Assembly: GCA_021107345.1 (NCBI GenBank)
Contig: JAIOSX010000176.1
Span: 1-14,446 of the forward strand
Direction: 5' to 3'
DNA from: Candidatus Aegiribacteria sp.
GTDB lineage: Bacteria; Fermentibacterota; Fermentibacteria; Fermentibacterales; Fermentibacteraceae
DNA: 14,446 nt
Shown here: piece by piece, positions 1-6,688 of the stretch
Layout: every line of letters begins with the position of its first letter
Numbering within the stretch: the stretch's first letter is position 1
Notes under the pieces: model-generated
Seen by the model: the letters and a program-made list of their open reading frames with translations, nothing else
Databases searched by the model: none
Told to the model about the DNA's origin: nothing
Translations under genes and position numbers: made by a program

Positions 1-1
1 T

Positions 2-1657
2 ACCTTCAGTGAACTCCGTTATATGCAGAGAAGACACGGCTTTGCCGGGAACATGTCCACAACTCCCGACTGGATCATGGAGATAAGCGACCAGGACATG
101 AGTCTCTTTACATACGCAACATTTACCGCTGATGGGGAGGAAGTCCCTGTCCTCAGTGACGCTACCTCAGCTGGTGACGGTAGCCATCCATATGGATTCA
201 CCTACTATTCCAAACCGGCGTTATTCCTGAGGATGCTTCAGCGTCAGGTTGGAGAAGAGGATTTTGACAGGATAATGTCCATTTACTTCGACCGCTTCAT
301 GTACCATCACCCACATACGGACGATTTTCAGGCCATTATGGAGGAAGTAACCGGAAGATCGTGGGAGAGGGAATTCGATTACTGGCTCAGGGGAACAGGG
401 AATGCTGACGTAAGGATAAGGAGTATTGAAGAATCAGGTGATTCGACCACCGTCATAGTTGAAGGTGATGTTCCCCACGACGTGGAACTTGACCTCCTTT
501 TTATTTCCGGAGGAGATTCTCTTTTAACCGAAACTTTGCTTTCTCCTGGAATGGAGGACACGGTTACCGTGGCGGGACAGTGGAGATCAGCGATTGTTGA
601 TCCCTTCCTGTGCATGCCCGACAGGGCTCCATGGAATAATGCTCTGCCACCGTTGAGTCAGATCAAGCCTATGTTCCTGCCATTTCCCAGGCCCACCCAT
701 AATACGCTTTGGGTGCTTCCGTTCCCGTCGTATGCCGCAGGTTCATGGAGGGGGGAGATTCTGTGCATGTCCGCTGCCATTCCCTCCTACATGGGCGGCC
801 CTTATACATGGTCGGCCTACGCATCCATCCCCTTCGAAAGCGGGAGTTTTTCCGCCTGGGGCGCTTTCTACAATGCGCCCCTGTTCAAGAGGAATCGCAG
901 GAGTCTCTACCTGTCACTTGGTGTGGACAGAGGATACGGAACCGGAAGAGCCTCGCTGGGAGCCGACTATCTGCTGAATGGACGGGTCGCTGCAGATATT
1001 CATTCTCGGTTATCCCTTGGAATTGATCTTTTCAGCGTGGAGGACACCACGGTATACGGTAACCGCAATGTTGATGAGGGTAACGGATTTGAAATCACGT
1101 GTGGGTTATCAGCGATTGACCGGAACTACGGTATTTCATGGAAAGGCGGTCTGAACGCTCTGGCATCTCCCGGATGGAATGACGATCCGTATGCACGAGT
1201 AGACGGTGAATTCAATATCACGCAAAGGATTACAGGCAGTTACCTTGCAAGAACCAGAATTTACGCAGGCAGAATTGCAGGAGATGCACCCGCTCACGTT
1301 TTCCTCAGGCCAGGAGGGGGACTTTTTGCAGGCGGTATAATCGGAACGTTCTTGCCACCGGATGGTTCTCTTTCGCCTCAGGAGCACTTCTACGTCCGAT
1401 CCGGTCCTGCCCTGCCCGGTTACTGGAACAGTCCTGCCCGCGGAAGAGCGGCCGTTTCTATTGAGCAGAGGATACCGGTTCCTTTTCCATTTCTTCCCAT
1501 TGAAATATTCGGAGGAGTCGGCTGGCTGGCTGACGGTTTCAGAGATTTTTCCGAAGACACTTTCCTAGCGAACGGCGGATTCGCGGTCAGGTTTGCCATG
1601 CTGGGGTATCGGATCCCGTTAATGGAGAGGGCAACTGGGAATTCCGGTGGAGGATAG
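2..1657 (+). CDS. M1-family metallopeptidase C-terminal part fused to an outer-membrane beta-barrel-like region (5' partial)
   Basis: The frame is open to the left edge (it reads TFSELRY before the first Met at 23), so this is the 3' part of a longer gene. Bases 2 to about 415 resemble the C-terminal part of an M1 (gluzincin) aminopeptidase domain: a YxK-containing stretch FTYYSKPALFLRML, a helix with GEEDFDRIMSIYFDRF, then HPHTDDFQAIMEEVTGRSWEREFDYWL, the usual T-x-DDF...G...F..WL ending. The zinc motif HExxH would lie upstream and cannot be checked. A small beta-rich domain follows (about 415-640). From about 690 to the stop, the sequence alternates short amphipathic strands rich in Gly, Tyr, Phe and Arg with turns, as in Omp85/surface-antigen-type barrels. 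The inference is a periplasmic peptidase tethered to, or inserted in, the outer membrane. The domain calls come from motifs; the barrel is the less certain part. Confidence 0.75.
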   Translation, partial: TFSELRYMQRRHGFAGNMSTTPDWIMEISDQDMSLFTYATFTADGEEVPVLSDATSAGDGSHPYGFTYYSKPALFLRMLQRQVGEEDFDRIMSIYFDRFMYHHPHTDDFQAIMEEVTGRSWEREFDYWLRGTGNADVRIRSIEESGDSTTVIVEGDVPHDVELDLLFISGGDSLLTETLLSPGMEDTVTVAGQWRSAIVDPFLCMPDRAPWNNALPPLSQIKPMFLPFPRPTHNTLWVLPFPSYAAGSWRGEILCMSAAIPSYMGGPYTWSAYASIPFESGSFSAWGAFYNAPLFKRNRRSLYLSLGVDRGYGTGRASLGADYLLNGRVAADIHSRLSLGIDLFSVEDTTVYGNRNVDEGNGFEITCGLSAIDRNYGISWKGGLNALASPGWNDDPYARVDGEFNITQRITGSYLARTRIYAGRIAGDAPAHVFLRPGGGLFAGGIIGTFLPPDGSLSPQEHFYVRSGPALPGYWNSPARGRAAVSIEQRIPVPFPFLPIEIFGGVGWLADGFRDFSEDTFLANGGFAVRFAMLGYRIPLMERATGNSGGG

Positions 1658-1659
1658 GG

Positions 1660-1695
1660 CTGTCACCCGCAGGCTTCCCGGACCTGTACTGACAG
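1660..1695 (+). other. Nested inverted repeat between the peptidase gene and the next gene
   Basis: CTGTCA (1660-1665) pairs with TGACAG (1690-1695), and inside it CAGG (1670-1673) pairs with CCTG (1683-1686). No T-run follows. It could be a weak mRNA hairpin just upstream of the AGGAGG at 1701. It may be chance. Confidence 0.2.
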
Positions 1696-1700
1696 TTTGA

Positions 1701-1706
1701 AGGAGG
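1701..1706 (+). promoter_or_regulatory. Strong Shine-Dalgarno (AGGAGG) for the 83-aa ORF
   Basis: A perfect AGGAGG lies 3 bases before the ATG at 1710. The radical SAM ATG at 1951 has no comparable site. Ribosomes for both reading frames may therefore load mainly here. Confidence 0.6.
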
Positions 1707-1709
1707 ATA

Positions 1710-1961
1710 ATGAAAACTGCTTTGTTAATAGCTTTGTTTCTGGCCTTCCCAGCTTTCCCGGAAGGAGAGGATTCACTCTCAGGGGGGAACAGTACGGATA
1801 CCGGTCTGTTCGAGCTGATTATGGAATTAACCGGCAGTACGGAGCGTTCGTGGGCAAAACCGATAGAATATGTGGATGTGGACAAAATGATGGAACTGAT
1901 TGAGAGTGGCCTGCTTTCCTTCCATAAAGCCGGCTGGTATGCGGTAGTGGATGATGAGTAA
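1710..1961 (+). CDS. 83-aa exported ORF; apparent N-terminal extension of the radical SAM enzyme in another frame
   Basis: Residues 1 to about 17 (MKTALLIALFLAFPAFP) look like a Sec-type signal peptide, although the cleavage site is not classical. The rest is an acidic segment ending MMELIESGLLSFHKAGWYAVVDDE. That ending resembles the stretch that precedes the first cysteine motif in full-length AmmeMemoRadiSam radical SAM enzymes, of the type LIxxGxLSxxEAxYYxxLxDGxVxCxLCP. The matching continuation, NSVQCVLCP, begins right after this stop codon but in the +1 frame, inside the radical SAM ORF. A single-base shift at GAG-TAA (1956-1961) would join them. This may be a split gene, a frameshifted gene (natural or an assembly error) or a real small secreted protein with coupled translation. 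It overlaps the next gene by 11 bases and is led by a perfect AGGAGG. Confidence 0.6.
   Translation: MKTALLIALFLAFPAFPEGEDSLSGGNSTDTGLFELIMELTGSTERSWAKPIEYVDVDKMMELIESGLLSFHKAGWYAVVDDE
1951..1961 (+). other. Overlap / candidate +1 frameshift junction
   Basis: ATGATGAGTAA serves both as the start of the radical SAM ORF (ATG at 1951 or 1954) and as the stop (TAA 1959-1961) of the 83-aa ORF. Skipping T1959 after GAG gives ...WYAVVDDE then NSVQCVLCP, a continuous protein resembling the family. There is no homopolymer here that would make a simple sequencing slip obvious. Confidence 0.45.
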
Positions 1962-2946
1962 TTCGGTTCAGTGTGTGCTGTGCCCGCATCTGTGCATTCT
2001 TGCTCCCGGTGAGCGTGGAAGGTGCAGTGTCAGGCTCAACATTGACGGTGAACTTATAAGCCTTGTGTACGGCCGCCCTGTTGCCGTTCATATCGATCCT
2101 GTGGAAAAGAAACCACTGTTTCATTTTATGCCTGGAATAGACGTGTTTTCCATTGCCACAGCCGGCTGCAATCTAAAATGCGAATTCTGCCAGAACTGGG
2201 AGATATCCCAGGCTGCACCGGAGGATGTAACCCCCTATGACATGCCGCCTGAAGCGGTTGTAGAAAATGCTCTGGCCTATGGTTGTGCCGCCATAGCATA
2301 TACATATACCGAACCTGTGGTTTATTTCGAATACACAAAGGACTGCGCCAGGCTGGCCCGTGATGCTGGAATAAAGAATATCCTCGTTACCGCAGGTTAC
2401 ATCAACCGAGGGCCCCTGTCCGAGCTGGCTGAATACATTGATGCCGCAAACGTAGACCTCAAATCAATGTCAGATACTTACTACAGGAATATCTGCGGAG
2501 GAACTCTTCAGCCGGTGCTTGATACGATTATTCACCTGAAGGAATCGGGCATCTGGGTTGAGATTACGAACCTTATCGTACCAACATTGAACGATGATCC
2601 TGATGAGATCGACATTCTTGCCAGATGGGTGCTTGAACACACCGGCAGCGATACACCGCTTCATTTTTCAAGGTTCTTTCCCATGTACAGACTCACTGAC
2701 CTGCCCCCGACATCCGTCGATACGCTCCAGGGAGCGCGGGAAAGAGCAAAGGATACTGGCCTTAATTATGTGTACGTGGGGAATGCAGTTACCCCCGAAG
2801 GCATAATAACGAAGTGTCCCGGATGCGGTGAAACACTCATTGCGAGACATGGTTACATGATAACTGAGAATAACATTCTGAATGGAAACTGCGGGAACTG
2901 CTCGACCCCGATTGCCGGGGTCTGGGATGGAATGGAGGAGCAGTGA
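1951..2946 (+). CDS. AmmeMemoRadiSam system radical SAM enzyme
   Basis: 331 aa. An N-terminal cysteine cluster (C8, C11, C15 as CVLCPHLC, then C25) is followed by the family stretch SLVYGRPVAVHIDPVEKKPL and by the radical SAM motif CNLKCEFC (C73, C77, C80; CX3CX2C), then QNWEISQ. These are the hallmarks of the radical SAM member of the AmmeMemoRadiSam triad (related to PflA/PflX-type activases), whose reaction is unknown. The AdoMet-binding TIM-barrel region continues to about residue 280. Two CX2C pairs at the C-terminus (C289/C292 and C314/C317) look like a zinc ribbon or rubredoxin-like knuckle. The ATG has no good ribosome site and overlaps the previous ORF, so translation is probably coupled, or the real protein is longer (see the 83-aa ORF). 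The stop overlaps the next gene's GTG by 4 bases. As written, the enzyme has no export signal. Confidence 0.93.
   Translation: MMSNSVQCVLCPHLCILAPGERGRCSVRLNIDGELISLVYGRPVAVHIDPVEKKPLFHFMPGIDVFSIATAGCNLKCEFCQNWEISQAAPEDVTPYDMPPEAVVENALAYGCAAIAYTYTEPVVYFEYTKDCARLARDAGIKNILVTAGYINRGPLSELAEYIDAANVDLKSMSDTYYRNICGGTLQPVLDTIIHLKESGIWVEITNLIVPTLNDDPDEIDILARWVLEHTGSDTPLHFSRFFPMYRLTDLPPTSVDTLQGARERAKDTGLNYVYVGNAVTPEGIITKCPGCGETLIARHGYMITENNILNGNCGNCSTPIAGVWDGMEEQ
2934..2940 (+). promoter_or_regulatory. Ribosome binding site (GGAGGAG) deciding a GTG start
   Basis: GGAGGAG sits just before GTG 2943-2945. It supports a real small gene overlapping the radical SAM stop codon (GTGA). Confidence 0.55.
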
Positions 2947-3116
2947 AGAAGAGAATTACCAGGCGCAAATTTCTGTCAAGTGTTTTTATGCTGTTTTTTT
3001 CAGCGATTGCTGCCGCCAGTGGCACTAAGTTAAGCGGCAAGGAGAGTGCTGATAAGCTCGTGGTTAGAAGAACCTCCAGGAAAAAGGCGGATCACTACAG
3101 GGAGCTGGCAGGATGA
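2943..3116 (+). CDS. 57-aa twin-arginine signal miniprotein
   Basis: A short gene with a GTG start. Its first codon overlaps the radical SAM stop (GTGA) and its TGA overlaps the ATG of the Memo-AMMECR1 gene (ATGA), so it is locked into the operon on both sides. GGAGGAG lies just upstream. Residues 5-11 read ITRRKFL, a Tat consensus, followed by a hydrophobic stretch (LSSVFMLFFSAIAAASG) to about residue 27. The remaining 30 or so residues are hydrophilic and basic, ending RRTSRKKADHYRELAG. I do not recognise a family. The ending resembles the short KEAxxYRxLAG-type tails seen on small Tat proteins near redox complexes, but that is memory, not a search. The placement suggests a partner or substrate of the radical SAM or Memo-AMMECR1 protein. 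Tat export would imply folding or cofactor loading in the cytosol, or carriage by a partner. Confidence 0.72.
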   Translation: MKKRITRRKFLSSVFMLFFSAIAAASGTKLSGKESADKLVVRRTSRKKADHYRELAG

Positions 3117-4618
3117 GAATACTTACCCTTACATCCGTCTTTCTGATTGCATGTGGAGGCAATTCCCCTGCACAGGAAGGAATCACTCATGGCGGAGGCA
3201 TGTTGAGACCCCCCGTAGTTTCTGGAAGATTCTATCCGGGTGATTCAACAACACTCAGTACGATGGTGGACAGCCTGCTTGGGATATCAAGTATCCAGAA
3301 CCCCTCTGAGAACATAATTGCTGGAGTGGTTCCCCATGCAGGATATGTGTTCAGTGGTGCTACCGCCGCCGATTTCTACAGATCCATTGAAGGCGTTGAT
3401 TACGACATCGTTGTAATTATTGGGCCTTCTCATCAGGTTTCGTTTCAAGGATTTTCTGTTTTTGAAGGGAACGGATACCTTACTCCACTGGGTGAGGTTG
3501 CAGTTGCGACAGATATTGCTGAGCGACTGAGGGAATCGCATCCATCAGCCAGATTCGTTCCACAGGCTCATGAATCCGAACATTGCCTGGAAGTACAGCT
3601 TCCTTTCCTGCAGAGGGCACTTCAGCCCGGGTTCAGAATTGTGCCGATCGTTGTGGGTATTGCCGGACCCGATGATCTGAAATATATGGCTGAACTGATA
3701 CTTGCGGAGGCTTACGATCAGCGGATTCTTGTAATTGCCAGCAGCGACCTCTCACATTACCCTTCGAGGGAAATGGCGGAAGAGGTGGATTCAATTACAG
3801 TGAACGCCGTATTGAACACTGACATGGATACTTTCCTGAATGTTACTTCGGAAGAGAAGCTGCCTTCGGGGCTCGGAACCTTTGCATGCGGAAGGCTTCC
3901 AATTGCACTTGTCATGTCTTATTCAGCACTCTATCCCGATGTAACCGCGGAGCTGCTTTCCATGACTACCAGCGCAGAGTTTTCCGGTGATGATTCGCAG
4001 GTGGTGGGATACGCTTCAATCTCATTTGCAACGCCGGCGTTCAAACCTTCTGAATGGAGCATATCCCCCGAAGGCAGGGATATTCTTCTGGAGATAGCTG
4101 CCGCCTCAGTCCGCTGTGCCGTAGAAGGAGAGGATTACAGCCTGCCGGATAGACTGCCCGATGAGCTTGAGGTTTCAAGGGGGGCATTTGTCACACTGAA
4201 GCTGAACAGCCGGTTGAGGGGATGTATAGGATCAATTCGTCCGATCAGCCCCCTCGCGGAAACAGTAATGTATATGGCCCGTTCCGCAGCGCTTGAGGAT
4301 CCTCGCTTTGTACCCGTGACTGAGGCGGAGCTGCAGGAGCTTGAGTATGAAATATCGGTGCTTACTCCGCTGCAGATCCTTGATGATTGGCGTGATGTTG
4401 TCGTGGGTACCGACGGTCTTATAATTTCGGATCCCGGAGGTAGATCCGGTGTGCTTCTGCCCCAGGTGCCCCTCGAGCAGGGTTGGAACAGGGAGGAGTA
4501 TCTTGAAGGTATCTGTCAGAAGGCAGGACTGAACCGGAATGCATACCTGGGAGATGTAACCCTTTACCGTTTCCAGGCTCAGGTTTTCGGAGAAGATGGA
4601 AATACTATCCGCGAATAA
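3113..4618 (+). CDS. Memo-AMMECR1 fusion protein (AmmeMemoRadiSam proteins B and A), predicted lipoprotein
   Basis: 501 aa with two domains. The Memo domain (about 31-306) shows PHAGYVFSG (H75), GPSHQ (H107), HESEHCLEVQLPFL (H153, H157), SSDLSHY (H215) and FACGRLPI (C259). H75, H107, H215 and C259 match the metal-ligand set known for human MEMO1 (His, His, His, Cys). The AMMECR1 domain (about 315-495) carries the signature LRGCIGS (368-374), then EDPRF and EISVLTPL. The two domains are usually separate genes of the AmmeMemoRadiSam set; here they are fused. The N-terminus MRILTLTSVFLIAC has a lipobox (LIAC, Cys14), so the protein is predicted to be an extracytoplasmic lipoprotein. The alternative start Met30 would remove this signal, but the ATGA coupling and AGGGAG at 3099-3104 favour 3113. 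The biochemical role of the pair is not established. Confidence 0.92.
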   Translation: MRILTLTSVFLIACGGNSPAQEGITHGGGMLRPPVVSGRFYPGDSTTLSTMVDSLLGISSIQNPSENIIAGVVPHAGYVFSGATAADFYRSIEGVDYDIVVIIGPSHQVSFQGFSVFEGNGYLTPLGEVAVATDIAERLRESHPSARFVPQAHESEHCLEVQLPFLQRALQPGFRIVPIVVGIAGPDDLKYMAELILAEAYDQRILVIASSDLSHYPSREMAEEVDSITVNAVLNTDMDTFLNVTSEEKLPSGLGTFACGRLPIALVMSYSALYPDVTAELLSMTTSAEFSGDDSQVVGYASISFATPAFKPSEWSISPEGRDILLEIAAASVRCAVEGEDYSLPDRLPDELEVSRGAFVTLKLNSRLRGCIGSIRPISPLAETVMYMARSAALEDPRFVPVTEAELQELEYEISVLTPLQILDDWRDVVVGTDGLIISDPGGRSGVLLPQVPLEQGWNREEYLEGICQKAGLNRNAYLGDVTLYRFQAQVFGEDGNTIRE

Positions 4619-6638
4619 GAAACAGTCGCTGTCCGGATTTTCCTTTTTCATCGGAGGACTCCTTTCAATCCTGGTTCAGGCGGTTGTTCTAAGAGAATCA
4701 CTTTTCGGTTGCCACCAGGCGGAACTTGCTTCGGGAATCGTTCTTGCTGCATGGATCGTCGGATCCGGTCTCGGAGCTGCAGTCGGCGGCAGGGCATCCA
4801 GGCACAGACTGTACTGGATGACCGGAATAGTCATTCTGCCGTTTCTGGGGCTGCTTCAGGTTATCGCATCGAGAACAGGTATTCTGCCACTGGCAATAAC
4901 CGTGCTTCCTGCCGGATTCGTTGCCGGAATTGTATTCATACAGCCTTACGCCTTCGACAGGCCGGGCAGGATCTATGCTTTTGAAGCGATGGGTGCTGCT
5001 GTGGGTGGAGGGATTTTCGTCCTTCTTTCTCCCTATCTTCTTGCATGTGAGATGCTGGCGGTATCGATTCTTTTCTCCATTATCGGTCTTCTGTCATGCA
5101 GGAGTATCGTTACAGGTCTGATGCTTGCGGTTATTCTGCTTGCATTACAGCTTTTTTCCATTCCAGAGGGTTTAAGTAGACGGATCGGAGTAGTGGCTTT
5201 CAGCAATTACGAAAATGCACAGGTTTACCCCTCTCCATACGGCGAAGTAGTCACAGCTTCAAGAACAGGCCAGCATGTGGTATGGAGGAGCGGACTGCTT
5301 TCCGCAACATGGCCTTCTCTTGAATCAGCGGAGGAAACCGTTACCGTTCCTCTTGTCGCTTCTCTTCCCTCAACGGTGTTGTACATCGGTTCATCCCCTG
5401 AGGAGGCGGGAATAATAAACAGCTGGCCCACAGTTGACCGCTGTGTTACAGTTGTTCCTGAAAGGACGCTGGCTGAAGTAATAGAATATCCAGGTGAGAT
5501 AAGGGTAGGTGACGGGCGGCATTACCTGGCAGACGACGTGTTTTTGTACGATCTTATTATCGTTTCCGCAGGCCAGCCCCTGACACTTCTCTCAAACCGT
5601 TTCTACACCGCTGAGTTCATGAAACTCCTTGCCGGAAGATTAACACCGGAAGGTATTGCCGCCGTCCACCTGCCGGGTGGGATCAACAGACTGCATCCAC
5701 TGGAGGCGAAACTGGCCCATTCTGTTATGCTGGCTTCAGAAGGCTGTTTCCAATGGAACAGGATAATTCCCATATCAGGTCTTATGCTGATGGCCGGGAA
5801 CGGCCCGGAACCATCCTTTGAAGGAGGAGTACTTGCAGAAAGAATGGATTCCCTGGGTGTTGCAGGAGTATACGTTAATTCAGGTACACTTCCGTACGAT
5901 CTTTCAGAATTCAGAACAGCTGTTTTTGATGACCAGATCGCCTCAGCAGATGCAGAAACTAACAGGGATCTACACCCTGAAGGCTTCAGAATAGCGCATG
6001 AACTGTGGGATTTCAGGATGGACGAAGGAGGGAAAACTGATCTGACCATACCCGCTGTCGGTCTGTTCGTCCTGATAATGGTAGCTGCTGCCGTACTTTC
6101 CGGCAAGCCGTTAACTTCACTGGGGGTTGCGGCGGCGGGATTTACAGGACTCTCCGTCGAGGTGATATCACTGGTATCGATTCAGGCAGCGACAGGTTAC
6201 TCGTGGGTGCTTGTAGGGGCAGTTACGGGAATATTTATGACAGGTGGAGCTCTGGGTGCCTTTTGGACAGATAAGGGAATATTTAAGAGTCCAGCCAGGA
6301 TCATTGCCCTGTCAGGAATAGCAGCACTCTTCTGTGCCGTCACTCTTCACCTTTACAGTATAGGTTTTTGTGGTGGGTTCTTTCTGACCCTTTGTCTTCT
6401 TCTTGGAACGTTCATGTGCGGAGTATCAAGCGGTGGGATATTTCCATCCGCCGTAATAGTTCTCGGGCATGGTAGCACTGGAAAAATCGGTCTTCTGGAC
6501 CTTGCAGAGCATGGAGGCAGTGCGGCAGCATCCCTGCTTATGCCCCTTGTTCTGTTTCCTCTGCTTGGTGCTGTAAAAGCTTTGTTGATAGCGACTGCAT
6601 GGGTTGCGATCTGGACAGTCGTACTCCGGCACCGATAA
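4596..6638 (+). CDS. Polytopic membrane protein with degenerate spermidine-synthase-like domain
   Basis: 680 aa, starting inside the previous gene (23-base overlap, GGAG at 4589-4592). About seven hydrophobic segments occupy residues 12-190 and about six more residues 490-675. Between them lies a methyltransferase-fold domain like SpeE: SPYGEVV (213-219), VLYIGSSPEEAG (261-272, where SpeE has a GGGDG-type loop), GDGRHYL (305-311), YDLIIVSAGQP (318-328) and NRFYTAEF (334-341). The order matches membrane-embedded polyamine-aminopropyltransferase-like proteins, and the C-terminal GLSVEVISLVSIQAATGY also fits. The catalytic acidic residues of SpeE (D-x-x-D in the strand after YDxII) are replaced by S324 and Q327, and the SAM-binding glycine loop is altered, so ordinary spermidine synthesis is doubtful. 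Its position suggests a membrane partner of the Memo-AMMECR1/radical SAM proteins. Confidence 0.8.
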   Translation: MEILSANKKQSLSGFSFFIGGLLSILVQAVVLRESLFGCHQAELASGIVLAAWIVGSGLGAAVGGRASRHRLYWMTGIVILPFLGLLQVIASRTGILPLAITVLPAGFVAGIVFIQPYAFDRPGRIYAFEAMGAAVGGGIFVLLSPYLLACEMLAVSILFSIIGLLSCRSIVTGLMLAVILLALQLFSIPEGLSRRIGVVAFSNYENAQVYPSPYGEVVTASRTGQHVVWRSGLLSATWPSLESAEETVTVPLVASLPSTVLYIGSSPEEAGIINSWPTVDRCVTVVPERTLAEVIEYPGEIRVGDGRHYLADDVFLYDLIIVSAGQPLTLLSNRFYTAEFMKLLAGRLTPEGIAAVHLPGGINRLHPLEAKLAHSVMLASEGCFQWNRIIPISGLMLMAGNGPEPSFEGGVLAERMDSLGVAGVYVNSGTLPYDLSEFRTAVFDDQIASADAETNRDLHPEGFRIAHELWDFRMDEGGKTDLTIPAVGLFVLIMVAAAVLSGKPLTSLGVAAAGFTGLSVEVISLVSIQAATGYSWVLVGAVTGIFMTGGALGAFWTDKGIFKSPARIIALSGIAALFCAVTLHLYSIGFCGGFFLTLCLLLGTFMCGVSSGGIFPSAVIVLGHGSTGKIGLLDLAEHGGSAAASLLMPLVLFPLLGAVKALLIATAWVAIWTVVLRHR

Positions 6639-6653
6639 TTCAGCTTTATGAGG

Positions 6654-6679
6654 GAAAAGGGGGCGGAGAACCGCCCCCT
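6654..6679 (-). terminator. Rho-independent terminator of the OmpA-family gene
   Basis: GGGGGCGG (6659-6666) and CCGCCCCC (6671-6678) form an 8-bp GC stem (9 bp with A6658-T6679) around a 4-base loop. Read on the minus strand it is followed at once by TTTT (6657-6654) and begins 10 bases past the OmpA stop. On the plus strand no T-run follows, so it probably serves the minus-strand gene. It may also block the convergent operon. Confidence 0.85.
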
Positions 6680-6688
6680 GAAGAAACG

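Noticed and set aside
1660..1695. Terminator after the M1-barrel gene
   Set aside because: The stem is short with a large loop and no T-run follows, so it is listed only as a weak inverted repeat.
3197..3202. Internal start of the Memo-AMMECR1 protein at Met30
   Set aside because: It would drop a good lipobox and break the 4-base coupling with the upstream gene; kept only as an alternative.
4232..4651. Minus-strand open frame of 139 codons
   Set aside because: It lies antisense to the conserved AMMECR1 domain and its composition is that of a reverse-complement shadow; no ribosome site or family likeness.
5603..6106. Minus-strand open frame of 167 codons
   Set aside because: Antisense to the spermidine-synthase-like gene; Ser/Pro/Arg-rich shadow composition with no recognisable motif.
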